NCBI RefSeq assembly: GCF_003989135.1
Contig: NZ_RYZZ01000037.1
Coordinates: forward strand, 90,827 to 154,826
From: Peribacillus cavernae
Lineage (GTDB): Bacteria > Bacillota > Bacilli > Bacillales > DSM-1321
Reading direction: 5' to 3'
Length of the DNA stretch: 64,000 nt
Both the position numbers and the translations under genes were made by a program. Positions 47,646-56,764 of this stretch are shown piece by piece; position 1 is the first letter of the stretch; every line of letters starts with the position of its first letter. The notes under the pieces were generated by a model that worked only from the letters and a program-made list of their open reading frames with translations, did no database searches and was not told the DNA's origin.

Positions 47646-48152
47646 ATGGAATATACAGAGGTAGAAACTTTTTATTTTGAGGACGATGGAAGCATCCCGA
47701 ACAATCCTGATATACCTGTTCTTTTTTATCCAGCTGCATTAAAAGATAAGGCAAGTCAGATTGAGAATTTTTTTAATGAAAATAACTGGGGAAACAGTTG
47801 GATGAATGGCATTTTCGACTTTCATCACTACCATAGCAACACACATGAAGTAATAGGGGTGGTAAAAGGTTCCGCAAGGCTCATGATCGGCGGTGAAAAC
47901 GGAAAGCAATTCGAGGTAACCGTAGGGGATGTACTCGTCCTGCCCGCGGGCACAGGACACAAGCGGCTAGATTCAAGCCCCGATTTCAAGGTCGCTGGCG
48001 CATATCCTGACGGGATGGAATACAACACAAACACAGGAAAAAGTGAAGAGCGGCCGTATGCGCTGGATGAAATAAAAAGTGTGCCTCTGGCAAAACAAGA
48101 TCCCGTCTTCGGAACAGATGGGCCGTTATTGAAAAAGTGGGGGATCAAATAG
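47646..48152 (+). CDS. yjlB: YjlB, cupin domain protein
   Basis: 168-aa single-domain cupin with no signal peptide. Cupin motif 1 is FDFHHYHSNTHEVIGVVKGSARLMIGG, with two His and a Glu as likely metal ligands. Motif 2 is GDVLVLPAGTGHKRLD. N-terminal FYFEDDGSIPNNPDIPVLFYPAALK is typical of YjlB. Substrate unknown. GGAGGGG lies before ATG 47646. Confidence 0.93.
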   Translation: MEYTEVETFYFEDDGSIPNNPDIPVLFYPAALKDKASQIENFFNENNWGNSWMNGIFDFHHYHSNTHEVIGVVKGSARLMIGGENGKQFEVTVGDVLVLPAGTGHKRLDSSPDFKVAGAYPDGMEYNTNTGKSEERPYALDEIKSVPLAKQDPVFGTDGPLLKKWGIK

Positions 48153-48176
48153 TAGCAGGGAAGCAGCAGGGTCCCA

Positions 48177-48205
48177 TTTATATTTATATTTATATTTATA
48201 TTTAG
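48177..48205. repeat. Short TTTATA simple repeat
   Basis: About four and a half tandem copies of TTTATA after yjlB. It is likely a polymerase-slippage microsatellite with no visible role. Confidence 0.8.
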
Positions 48206-48292
48206 TGGCTTTATTTGTGAATTGGATTTATTATCGCTCCAATTGGATTATGGTCAGTAGAAAGTCTTGGTTGGAAAAGTAAAGTTCCTTTA

Positions 48293-48337
48293 TAGCACAA
48301 AAAATGCCGTTCGTGGAGAACGGCATTTTTTGTGCTA
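48293..48337. terminator. Strong 20-bp-stem terminator at the 3' end of clpE
   Basis: TAGCACAAAAAATGCCGTTC (48293-48312) and its exact reverse complement (48318-48337) flank the loop GTGGA. The stem carries A- and T-runs, so it works in both directions. Confidence 0.95.
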
Positions 48338-48346
48338 TCTTATTGG

Positions 48347-50494
48347 TCAGGCTGCAACAATTTTCAAATTGCCGTCTTCAACAACCGCTTTAAAGTTCTT
48401 CATCTCCGGCTGTTCAAAGATAAAGTCAACAATTCCATCTTCCAATTGCTCCTGGATGATGCGGCGAAGCGGTCTTGCACCGAATGAAGGGTGATACCCT
48501 AATTCAGCCAATTTTTCTTTTGCTTCCACTGTCACTTCAAGTGACAATCCTTGAGCAGTGATTGTTTCGTAGAGATCTGCCAGCATAATATCGACGATTT
48601 GAAGCAGATCTTCTTTCTTCAATGCCGAGAACTCGATAATGTTATCGAAGCGATTTAAGAACTCGGGCTTGAAGTAACTTCCTAATGATTGCAGGATTGT
48701 CGCCTCTTCAACTGCAGAGTTTGTACCAAAGCCCATTACTTTTCTCTTCTCTGCGGTTCCAGCGTTACTTGTCATAATGATAACTGTATCCTTAAAATTC
48801 ACTGTACGGCCCTGGCTGTCGGTCAAGCGGCCGTCTTCAAGAATTTGCAGGAACATATGCATGACATCCGGATGGGCCTTTTCAATTTCATCCAAAAGAA
48901 TGATGCTATATGGTTTGCGGCGGACTTTTTCAGTCAACTGTCCAGCTTCCTCGTGGCCTACATAGCCCGGAGGTGAACCAATCAGCTTGGAAACACTATG
49001 TTTTTCCATATATTCACTCATATCAAGGCGGATCATCGCATCCTTAGAACCAAAAAGCTCTTCAGCAAGCGTTTTGGATAGTTCCGTTTTACCGACCCCG
49101 GTAGGACCGACAAATAAGAAAGAACCGATTGGGCGAGTTTTCGATTTCAATCCGGCACGGCTTCTGCGGATCGCTTTGGCCACTTTTTTGACTGCTTTCT
49201 CCTGGCCGATTACCTTTTTCGAGAGCTCTTCCTGAAGATGAATCATTTTTGCCTGTTCATCTTCCTGCAGCTTGCCGACAGGAATCCCCGTTTTTTGTTC
49301 GATGATTTCTTGAATATGCTCCACTGACACCGTTGGACGGACATTTTGTTTTTCTGATTGAAGCATGTTTTCAAGTTTTTCTTCTTCATCTCGAAGTCTT
49401 GCTGCTTCTTCATAAGCCTCTTTTTTCAAGGCTTGTACTTTTTCTTTACTAATTTGAGCTAGACGTTCTTTGACATCTTCTTCTTTATTGCCTTCAATTG
49501 TTAGGTTTAATTTAGAACCTGCTTCGTCCATCAAGTCAATTGCTTTGTCGGGAAGGAAGCGGTCCTGTATATAACGATGAGACAGCTCAACTGCAGCTTT
49601 AAGCGCCTCTTCGTTAAATGACACTTCATGAAAAGCCTCATAGCGTTCTTTTAAGCCTTTAAGAATTTCCAGCGCTTCTCCTGGAGCGGGTTCGTTTACG
49701 GTAACAGGCTGAAAGCGGCGTTCGAGCGCACCATCTTTCTCGATTTTTCTATATTCGGAAAGGGTGGTGGCTCCAACAAGCTGGAGTTCACCGCGTGCAA
49801 GCGCAGGCTTAAGAATAGTCCCTGCATCCATTGAACCCTCCGCTGACCCCGCACCGACAACCTGGTGAATTTCATCAATGAATAGGATGATGTTCTTTTT
49901 TTCCTGCAATTCAGAAATAAGCTGCTTCATCCGCTCTTCAAATTGGCCGCGGATGCCTGTATTGGAAACAAGGGATGCCATATCAAGCAGATAGACTTCC
50001 TTCGTACGCAATTTAGCAGGTACTTTGCCTTCCGTTATTCTCAAAGCAAGCCCTTCTGCAATTGCCGTTTTACCTACTCCTGGCTCACCGATTAAAACAG
50101 GATTGTTTTTATTTCTTCTATTTAATACCTCAATCACACGTTTTACTTCCTCATCACGGCCAATCACTGGATCGATCAGTCCAGCTTTTGCATGACTGTT
50201 AAGATTCCGTCCATATTGATCCAGGAATCCATTACCTCCGCCCTGCTTGTTGCCTTGAGCATCCTTATTCATAATGTTTGAATTTGTATAGTTAGGGTTT
50301 TCGCCAAATTGCTTAAAGAAATCATCGGGTGGAAATCCATTGTTCCCCATATTCATTCCTCCCATGGCTGCTCCCATCTTATTACGTCCTTCTTTATAAC
50401 AAGTGGAGCACAAATTAAAATGATGTTGATGTCCATTAACATTTACATGTAAGGTAACATTTGCTTGATTACTATGACACTTTTCACAATGCAT
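48347..50494 (-). CDS. clpE: ATP-dependent Clp protease ATPase subunit ClpE
   Basis: 715-aa HSP100 unfoldase that partners ClpP. ATG 50494 follows GGAGGAG; the open frame above it crosses the operator. The N-terminal zinc finger (C3, C6, C29, C32) distinguishes ClpE from ClpC. Two AAA modules follow, with Walker A GEPGVGKT and GPTGVGKTE, separated by a UVR-type coiled linker ([22 protein letters not shown]). It clears misfolded protein after heat shock. Confidence 0.97.
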   Translation of the reverse strand: MHCEKCHSNQANVTLHVNVNGHQHHFNLCSTCYKEGRNKMGAAMGGMNMGNNGFPPDDFFKQFGENPNYTNSNIMNKDAQGNKQGGGNGFLDQYGRNLNSHAKAGLIDPVIGRDEEVKRVIEVLNRRNKNNPVLIGEPGVGKTAIAEGLALRITEGKVPAKLRTKEVYLLDMASLVSNTGIRGQFEERMKQLISELQEKKNIILFIDEIHQVVGAGSAEGSMDAGTILKPALARGELQLVGATTLSEYRKIEKDGALERRFQPVTVNEPAPGEALEILKGLKERYEAFHEVSFNEEALKAAVELSHRYIQDRFLPDKAIDLMDEAGSKLNLTIEGNKEEDVKERLAQISKEKVQALKKEAYEEAARLRDEEEKLENMLQSEKQNVRPTVSVEHIQEIIEQKTGIPVGKLQEDEQAKMIHLQEELSKKVIGQEKAVKKVAKAIRRSRAGLKSKTRPIGSFLFVGPTGVGKTELSKTLAEELFGSKDAMIRLDMSEYMEKHSVSKLIGSPPGYVGHEEAGQLTEKVRRKPYSIILLDEIEKAHPDVMHMFLQILEDGRLTDSQGRTVNFKDTVIIMTSNAGTAEKRKVMGFGTNSAVEEATILQSLGSYFKPEFLNRFDNIIEFSALKKEDLLQIVDIMLADLYETITAQGLSLEVTVEAKEKLAELGYHPSFGARPLRRIIQEQLEDGIVDFIFEQPEMKNFKAVVEDGNLKIVAA

Positions 50495-50541
50495 ATGTGA
50501 CTCCTCCTTTAATTTTAGAGCATTCATTTTGGGTCATTTTA

Positions 50542-50597
50542 TCTGACTATCTTTGACCTTATGTTTTTATTATACTCTGACCTTTTTTGACTTTCAA
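50542..50597 (-). promoter_or_regulatory. clpE promoter with two CtsR operators
   Basis: On the minus strand, -35 TTGAAA (50597-50592) and -10 TATAAT (50574-50569) are 17 bp apart. CtsR heptads AGTCAAA-AAA-GGTCAGA fill the spacer (50592-50576). A second pair GGTCAAA-GAT-AGTCAGA lies over the early transcript (50558-50542). Both match the CtsR consensus RGTCAAAnnnRGTCAAA with one or two changes. Confidence 0.93.
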
Positions 50598-50756
50598 CTA
50601 TTTTGATTGGAAAGATTCATATAACCTTCCATCTCGAATTATTTCAAAGAGATAAAGCAAAAAATGATTTATTTCGGCTTTAAATAAGAGGGTTTTTACA
50701 TTCAGTGTCAAAATTAATGAATGATAGTAGCTATTTTCGTCGAAAGAAGGGTCGTT

Positions 50757-52304
50757 ATGAATGAGCAATTAGAATACATCGGCAATAAGATTAAACAAGG
50801 CAGCCATTTCCTGGCGCAGAAACTTTCGAATATATTAACTGTTGAGATAGACCCTTCTTTATTTATTCCTTTTGAAGATCAGCCCATTGATTGGCTGGAG
50901 CTGTATTTTCAAAGCATTGGTGACTCCTTATGTTCCGGCGAAATAGCCGAAAGGAATATATTATTGTGTGCCGATATATTTGGCCGGAGAGCAGTCGATT
51001 CCGAAATTCCGCCCGACAAATCCATGGATCTCTTTGTCCATTCCCGTACAGTGATTTTAGATTTTCTTCTTATAGAGATAGATGGTATTAAATTATCTAC
51101 AAAAACGATACTCCTTGCAACTAAAACGATTAATCAGCTAATTGATAAAGCCTCTAGCGCCTTTATCAGCCATTATCAGAAAAGCTTATCCATTGCCAAG
51201 TATGCATTGGCCGAATCCAGTGAAGATTTAAAAATCACCTTAAAAGAGCTCAATGACCTCAAAAATGCCCTGAATGAAACAACTATTTTTGCCATTACTG
51301 ACAAGAATGATAACATCACCTATGCCAATGACAAATTCTGTGATATTACAAAATATACAAAAGAGGAAATCATTGGACAAAACCATAATGTGCTTTTTTC
51401 AGGGTATCATCCTGAGGAATTTTTCGAAAAGGTCAGGGAAACGATACGGCAAGGAAAGGTTTGGAAGGGCGAGATCATGAATAAAGCGAAGGATGGAACG
51501 ACTTATTGGGTCGATAGCACACTTATTCCCTTTTCGGATAGAAATGGGGAAACGTATCAGCATATTTCCATCCAAAATGATATTACCGAACAGAAGTTTA
51601 CAGAAGAACTTTTACAAAAAACAGAAAAGCTGTCTTTAGTAGGAGAATTGGCGGCGGGGATTGCGCATGAAATACGTAACCCTCTGACTACTATCAAGGG
51701 ATTTGTACAACTATTGAGCCAAGCACTCGAAAATGGTGATTTACCTTATTCATCAATAATTCTTGGTGAAATTGATCGGATCAACTTCATCGTCAGTGAA
51801 TTTATGGTGTTTGCCAAACCACATACAATCTATTACAACAAATGCAATGTGTCCGAGATTTTGTACAGCGTTATCAGCCTGCTTGGGGCAGAGGCCTCTT
51901 TGAAAAACGTTAGGATCACCAACCGATTCTTGTCTGAAAATCCGTATATTTTCGGAGAAAAAAACCAATTGAAGCAGGTATTTTTAAACATGTTAAAGAA
52001 TGCAATTGAAGCGTTGCCGGACGGTGGGAATATTCAAATTTCCCTATCATCCGAAGAGCAAGATATACAGGTTTTAATTGCAGATGACGGCATCGGAATG
52101 TCCCTGGACCAAATTCAAAAGCTTGGGGAACCATTCTACACCACGAAAGAAACCGGGACTGGATTGGGTTTGATGGTAAGCTATAAAATAATTCAAAATC
52201 ACAAAGGCAGCATACATGTAAAAAGTAATGTGGACGGCGGAACTACATTCACCATTGTGTTTCCGATGTTAGCGGAAAAAGACCATGCAGAAAATATTCA
52301 ATGA
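50757..52304 (+). CDS. PAS-domain sensor histidine kinase
   Basis: 515 aa from ATG 50757, after AGAAGGG. No membrane segment, so cytosolic. Residues 1-160 are an all-helical sensor region resembling the RsbR N-terminal globin-like domain, followed by PAS (about 168-285), HisKA with H304 (GIAHEIRNPLTTIKGF), and HATPase with N415 (NMLKNAIEAL), DDGIGM (443-448) and GTGLGL (467-472). The kinase half resembles Bacillus sporulation kinases (KinA/KinE type). No partner response regulator is adjacent, so it is an orphan kinase; a role in Spo0A phosphorelay is inferred. Confidence 0.92.
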   Translation: MNEQLEYIGNKIKQGSHFLAQKLSNILTVEIDPSLFIPFEDQPIDWLELYFQSIGDSLCSGEIAERNILLCADIFGRRAVDSEIPPDKSMDLFVHSRTVILDFLLIEIDGIKLSTKTILLATKTINQLIDKASSAFISHYQKSLSIAKYALAESSEDLKITLKELNDLKNALNETTIFAITDKNDNITYANDKFCDITKYTKEEIIGQNHNVLFSGYHPEEFFEKVRETIRQGKVWKGEIMNKAKDGTTYWVDSTLIPFSDRNGETYQHISIQNDITEQKFTEELLQKTEKLSLVGELAAGIAHEIRNPLTTIKGFVQLLSQALENGDLPYSSIILGEIDRINFIVSEFMVFAKPHTIYYNKCNVSEILYSVISLLGAEASLKNVRITNRFLSENPYIFGEKNQLKQVFLNMLKNAIEALPDGGNIQISLSSEEQDIQVLIADDGIGMSLDQIQKLGEPFYTTKETGTGLGLMVSYKIIQNHKGSIHVKSNVDGGTTFTIVFPMLAEKDHAENIQ

Positions 52305-52439
52305 ACAAAAATAACGGTTTACTCAAAGTGGCATAAGATATCTCAATTCTAACGGGGATATCTTTTCTGGCTCTGTATTACTATTGCTACTTAATAAGCA
52401 ATAAATTGAGATACATCAGAGAACAACTAAGCCTTTCAT

Positions 52440-52813
52440 CTATCTCTGTATCATCTTCCCGAGGCGCTTTGGCGCGGTTCGGAGATAAGCTTCGGTAATC
52501 AGACTTTCCAAATGGTCCAGTTCTGCAATAACCGCTGAGTCCATGGAAGTCCACCCATGCTGGCCAATATAAGGGGTTTTCGTATAACCTTTCTGTTGCA
52601 GAAGGAGTTCCTGAGTTTCCGGGGCGTTTTGACAGCTACTGAAAATTCGTCTTTCACGCCCATCATTACAAACGGTTTGTCCTTAACACGAAAAGAAGTG
52701 TGGCCAAACGCATCCACTTGTTCCGACACTTCAGGGAACTTACTGCAAATCTTTTTCACCTTCACAAACATATCAACAGCAGCTTCTGATTTGACTGTTT
52801 TATTGTTCTCCAT
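52440..52813 (-). pseudogene. MmcQ/YjbR family protein with a single-base frameshift
   Basis: Starts at ATG 52813 with a good MmcQ/YjbR N-terminus (SKFPEVSEQVDAFGHTSFRVKDKPFVMMG, EFSVAVKT). About 52619-52625, in a run of C residues, the frame shifts. The original frame continues with junk, while the next frame continues with PETQELLLQQKGYTKTPYIG, then QHGW and AYLRTAPKRLGK, to TAG 52440. One missing base explains this; the repaired protein would be about 124 aa. It could also be a sequencing error in the homopolymer. Confidence 0.85.
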
Positions 52814-52866
52814 AGATTGTGCCCTCCATGATTTTAGGTTTGTTCAAAATTTAGTGTTCGCGTATT

Positions 52867-53222
52867 TTAGATTATCGCTCATAAACTCTGGACAACAGCT
52901 CTTAAATGTCTATAATGGCTCTTAAACTTGGATAATAGCTCTCAAACTTCTATAATAGCTCATAAACTTCTATAATAGCTCATAACGTTGCACATCCGCT
53001 ATCAATGTGAATACAGTACTATTATCTTTGAAGGTTTTAGCTGCATTATATTCTTGAACCATCATAAATTCGGACAATAGCTCTTAAATTTCTATAATGG
53101 CTCTTAAACTTGGATAATAGCTCCTAAACTTCTATAATAGCTCATAACTCTGCACATCCGCTATCAATGTGAATACAGTACTATTATTTTAAATGGTTTT
53201 AGCTGCATCATACTTTGATTCA
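52867..53222. repeat. Nested repeats: 20-bp TATAATAGCTC words inside a 162-bp duplication
   Basis: Words of the form TATAATAGCTCnnAAACT recur with a 20-bp step (GCT at 52877, 52898, 52918, 52938, 52958, 52978). The whole block, ending in GCACATCCGCTATCAATGTG, is then duplicated 162 bp further on, with words at 53080, 53100, 53120 and 53140. No gene. Both copies end with a TTTTAGCTGCAT sequence. Confidence 0.9.
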
Positions 53223-53239
53223 ATCATATAGTCACTTTC

Positions 53240-53419
53240 TTATAGCTTCAATCGGTACGTATATGTGAACGCATTCAATAAAATAAACCATCCTGGACCA
53301 TCTGCCAGTGAAAAACCATAAAATACAAAAGCAATGCCGAACAGCACCAGGAACATGACAGGCTTACGGCCAAAGCGGTCCGATAAATGTCCGCCGACAA
53401 AGCCTCAGACTGTTGCCAT
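53240..53419 (-). pseudogene. Relic of an MFS transporter
   Basis: Sixty codons read MATV-stop-GFVGGHLSDRFGRKPVMF and continue into a hydrophobic helix, ending at TAA 53240. GGxLSDRFGRKPVM is MFS motif A, found between helices 2 and 3. The rest of a ~400-aa transporter is absent and there is an in-frame TGA. A degraded fragment. Confidence 0.85.
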
Positions 53420-53456
53420 CAATGACTACCTCTTCCCTCCTTCCTTTTAAAATAAT

Positions 53457-53891
53457 TCACTCCAATTTCTTTAAATATACATAACTGGTTTTATTATACT
53501 CCATTTTCTCTTCATAGAAGCGATGGGCATCCACTCTTTGCAATCCCGATGATAACGAAACAATCGGATATCCATTGCCCTTTGCCCATTGATGAACATG
53601 GGAAAGTAGCATTTCTCCGTACCCTTTGGACCTTTGGTTTTGATCAGTGACTAAATCGCACACCCAAATGAAGCGGCCATTGTATAAGGTGATCATAGGC
53701 ATAAACCCGACAACCGCAACAATTTGATCATCATATAATGCAAACATTCTATATCCATCTTTTTCTTGCGACTCTTTGACTAATTCGAGATATGTATCTC
53801 TATCAAGATGAGTCCGCAATTGTTTCATTACTGAAAAAGCTGTCTTCCATTCTCCTTCGGTTGTCAATTCCTTAATTGTTATATGTTCCAT
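53457..53891 (-). CDS. GNAT family N-acetyltransferase
   Basis: 144 aa. Acetyl-CoA binding motif A is [24 protein letters not shown], and the C-terminal [23 protein letters not shown] is typical of the fold. No specific substrate can be read. Divergent from the MocR regulator with a 106-bp gap, so it may be one of its targets. GGAGGAG lies upstream of ATG 53891. Confidence 0.88.
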   Translation of the reverse strand: MEHITIKELTTEGEWKTAFSVMKQLRTHLDRDTYLELVKESQEKDGYRMFALYDDQIVAVVGFMPMITLYNGRFIWVCDLVTDQNQRSKGYGEMLLSHVHQWAKGNGYPIVSLSSGLQRVDAHRFYEEKMEYNKTSYVYLKKLE

Positions 53892-53997
53892 GTGACTCTC
53901 CTCCTTTTATATATACTGAATTATAGGAACAAACTGATCCTCCGTTAAGAACCAGATTTGCTATAATTGATGGTATCAGTTTAAGGGGGCCAGGCGG

Positions 53998-55392
53998 ATG
54001 TTCGAAATGACACCAAATTTAGATAAAACCAAGAACGAGCCATTATATATTCAGCTTTATCATTACATAAAGAAAGAGATTCAAAATGGCGGCATAGAGG
54101 CTGGAACAAGATTACCGTCGAAAAGAAAGCTGTCTGCCCACCTTGGAATCAGCCAAAATACGATTGATGCTGCCTATCAGCAACTAAGCTCGGAAGGTTA
54201 TGTCGAAAGTAAATTACGGAAGGGTATTTTTGTAAATAAATTGGAAGAGGATATTGTTCCCTTGTCTTCTTGGAATCTTCCTTATACGAAAAAAAGAGCC
54301 GTTGAAGAGAAAGTGAAAATCGACTTTAATCACGGGAAAATTGATCTGGAACATTTTCCGTTTATGACATGGAAAAAGCTGACTCTTGACAGTTTATATG
54401 ATGAAGAACGCCAATTGCTTCTGAACGGCGACCCTCAAGGCGAACCACGGCTTCGCGAAGAAATTGCAAAGTATCTTTTTCAATCAAGAGGCGTACTCTG
54501 TTCACCGGATCAGATCATCATCGGTGCCGGAACACAATATTTAGTCGGCTTATTATGCTTGTTAATTGGCAGAGATCATATTTACTCGATGGAGGATCCC
54601 GGCTTTCATAGAATCAGGACTGTACTAAAGGATCAAGGTGTACCACTGGAACATATCCCTCTCGATGACCAAGGAATTGACATCAGTCAGTTACGAAAGA
54701 GGAAAGCTGATATTGTTTACGTAACTCCCTCGCATCAATTCCCCAATGGGTACGTGATGCCGATCACAAGAAGAATGGAGTTATTGAAGTGGGCTGAAGA
54801 AAAAAGCGGCTATATCATTGAAGATGATTATGACGGTGAATTCAGGTATATCGGGAAGCCGATCCCGTCTTTACAGGGACTGGATTCGCACGGAAGAGTT
54901 ATTTATCTTGGGACTTTTTCCAAATCGTTAATCCCTTCGATCCGGATCAGTTATATGATTTTGCCGCCTGATTTAGCATGCAGGTATCATGATGGCTTTT
55001 ATTCTTATAAACAAACAGTCTCCCGGCTCACCCAGCATACTCTTTATCAATTTATCAAAGACGGCCACTGGGAACGGCATTTGAATAAAATGAGGAACTT
55101 ATATCGGAGAAAGCATCATGTATTGATATCTGCCATTGAAAAAACATTTCATGATCAGGCAGTCATCATCGGCAGCAAATCAGGGCTGCATATCCTTCTC
55201 GAAATCTGCAATCAGATGTCTGAGCAAGAATTACTGCAAACAGCGTCAAGAAACCAAGTTAAAGTTTATCCAACATCCGTTTATTATGAAAACAAAGATT
55301 CATCGTCAGGGGTTTTATTGGGCTATGGGGGATTAACAGAAACAGAGATTGAAGAGGGAATAAAATTATTGAAAGATGCCTGGTTCAATTAG
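53998..55392 (+). CDS. MocR-family (GntR-aminotransferase) transcriptional regulator
   Basis: 464 aa. The winged helix is at about 10-80 (GTRLPSKRKLSAHLGISQNTIDAAYQQLSSEGYVES). The aminotransferase-like domain is at 110-460, with the PLP lysine K309 in GTFSKSLIPSIRISY and DDYDGEFRY upstream. GabR and PdxR are characterised relatives and respond to PLP-linked ligands. The regulon is probably the flanking GNAT and HAD genes (inference). Confidence 0.93.
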   Translation: MFEMTPNLDKTKNEPLYIQLYHYIKKEIQNGGIEAGTRLPSKRKLSAHLGISQNTIDAAYQQLSSEGYVESKLRKGIFVNKLEEDIVPLSSWNLPYTKKRAVEEKVKIDFNHGKIDLEHFPFMTWKKLTLDSLYDEERQLLLNGDPQGEPRLREEIAKYLFQSRGVLCSPDQIIIGAGTQYLVGLLCLLIGRDHIYSMEDPGFHRIRTVLKDQGVPLEHIPLDDQGIDISQLRKRKADIVYVTPSHQFPNGYVMPITRRMELLKWAEEKSGYIIEDDYDGEFRYIGKPIPSLQGLDSHGRVIYLGTFSKSLIPSIRISYMILPPDLACRYHDGFYSYKQTVSRLTQHTLYQFIKDGHWERHLNKMRNLYRRKHHVLISAIEKTFHDQAVIIGSKSGLHILLEICNQMSEQELLQTASRNQVKVYPTSVYYENKDSSSGVLLGYGGLTETEIEEGIKLLKDAWFN

Positions 55393-55416
55393 GGATCGAA
55401 TCGAGGGGGATAAAAA

Positions 55417-56088
55417 GTGATTAAGGCCGGTTTGTTTGACCTTGATGGAACGCTGCTGAACCGGGATGCTTCGGTTCTGGAATTTATAGATGACCAATAT
55501 GATCGATTTCATAACGAGTTGACCCATATAGTAAAAGAAGAATATATCTCTCGGTTCATTGAGTTAGACTGCCGCGGCTATGTCTGGAAGGATAGGGTAT
55601 ATCAGCAATTAGTTCAGGAATTCGAAATTAGAGGATTAACCTGGGAAGCGCTCCTTCAGGATTATCTGAACCACTTTAAGAACAGCTGTGTGGCTTTTCC
55701 CAATTTGAATAAAATGCTGGACGAATTGAAGGGTAAGTCCATCTCTTTAGGAATCGTCACAAATGGCAAAGGCCCATTCCAAATGGACAATATCCGGGCT
55801 TTAGGGATCGAACACTATTTTAATGCCATTCTCGTTTCCGAATGGGAAGGGATAAAAAAACCGGACCCGCAAATTTTCAGAAGGGCAATAGAACGGCTTC
55901 ATGTAACGCCCGATGAATGTCTGTTTGTGGGAGACCATCCGGAAAATGATGTGAAAGCAGCCAAAAACGCAGGACTCACGGGAATTTGGAAAAAGGATGA
56001 TCAATGGAAAAATGTCCAGGCTGATTTTGTTGTGGAGGATTTACTGGAGATTTCTTTCATTATGGATCGGATTACTGCTTCTGTTTGA
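55417..56088 (+). CDS. HAD-superfamily hydrolase
   Basis: 223 aa from GTG 55417, after GAGGGGGA. Motif I DLDGT is at residues 8-12, motif II is LGIVTNGKG, and motifs III/IV are KKPDPQIFRRA and FVGDHPENDVKAAKNAG. The C1 helical cap between motif I and II indicates a phosphatase or phosphonatase of subfamily I. It follows the MocR gene by 24 bp, likely co-transcribed. Confidence 0.92.
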   Translation: MIKAGLFDLDGTLLNRDASVLEFIDDQYDRFHNELTHIVKEEYISRFIELDCRGYVWKDRVYQQLVQEFEIRGLTWEALLQDYLNHFKNSCVAFPNLNKMLDELKGKSISLGIVTNGKGPFQMDNIRALGIEHYFNAILVSEWEGIKKPDPQIFRRAIERLHVTPDECLFVGDHPENDVKAAKNAGLTGIWKKDDQWKNVQADFVVEDLLEISFIMDRITASV

Positions 56089-56120
56089 AAGATATTTTTA
56101 TCTAAAAAAAAGCCAATGGC

Positions 56121-56155
56121 AAAGAGGGTATGTTTCGTATCTTACAACCCTCTTT
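56121..56155. terminator. Terminator between the convergent HAD and STAS genes
   Basis: AAAGAGGGT / ACCCTCTTT with a 17-nt loop and A/T-rich flanks on both strands. Confidence 0.7.
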
Positions 56156-56164
56156 TATATCGGT

Positions 56165-56581
56165 TTATGTAGAAGCCAGGCCAATTCGGGATAAAGCTTC
56201 CCTTACATTAGAATAAATTTTGACATCGCCCAAATCAATATTGATTTCATGGGCTTTTATCGCCATATCTGGGCGAAAACCTGTTAAAATCGGTTCTACT
56301 CCAACCAAACGCAACATGTTCACCATACTTAATAAATAACCGCTTATTGTATTGTCAATTTTCAGGATACCTGATAAGTCAATCACTAGATGTGTAAGAG
56401 ACATTTCCTGACTGTATGAGAGAGCAATGTGTATGATCGTTTGAGCACGTGTTCCCGTGATATCGCCGATAATTGGCAGGATTGCCAGGCCTTTTGTAAT
56501 AGGAACAATCGGGGCCGACAGGTTTTGAATTTGCTGATTGGCTTGATCCAACTCAAGGACATAGGTTAAAAGCGAAGACAT
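56165..56581 (-). CDS. Orphan STAS-domain protein, RsbR C-terminal type
   Basis: 138 aa. The STAS domain (about 25-135) has LVIDLSGILKIDNTISGYLL and LTGFRPDMAIKAHEINIDLG, like the C-terminal half of RsbR/RsbS stressosome proteins. The N-terminal sensor domain of RsbR is missing: upstream the frame keeps a coding look for 15 codons (TDEHVGLFEE) and then meets TGA, without a start codon. It therefore looks 5'-truncated and may be non-functional or a short anti-anti-sigma-like protein. The site before ATG is weak (GAAGAA). Confidence 0.65.
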   Translation of the reverse strand: MSSLLTYVLELDQANQQIQNLSAPIVPITKGLAILPIIGDITGTRAQTIIHIALSYSQEMSLTHLVIDLSGILKIDNTISGYLLSMVNMLRLVGVEPILTGFRPDMAIKAHEINIDLGDVKIYSNVREALSRIGLAST

Positions 56582-56699
56582 TTCTTCAAATAATCCAACA
56601 TGTTCATCGGTAAACTCATAAGTATTTCATTCCGGTTTAAGCATTACCAATGTGCATCATGTTCGTATCTAAAATTATTTTAAACTACTAGATGACCTC

Positions 56700-56751
56700 T
56701 TTACAATAGAATCTATTGATGGTAATATATCGTACAATACGATATATTACC
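56700..56751 (+). promoter_or_regulatory. Promoter and 14-bp inverted-repeat operator of the MarR gene
   Basis: TTTACA (56700-56705) and TAATAT (56723-56728) are 17 bp apart. A perfect inverted repeat with arms GGTAATATATCGTA (56721-56734) and TACGATATATTACC (56738-56751), spacer CAA, covers the -10 and the start. It ends 13 bp before the marR ATG, which strongly suggests autorepression. Confidence 0.88.
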
Positions 56752-56764
56752 AAAGGGGAATCCG

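Noticed and set aside
48177..48205. TTTATA run as a promoter
   Set aside because: No -35 element and no gene follows on the + strand; clpE converges from the other side.
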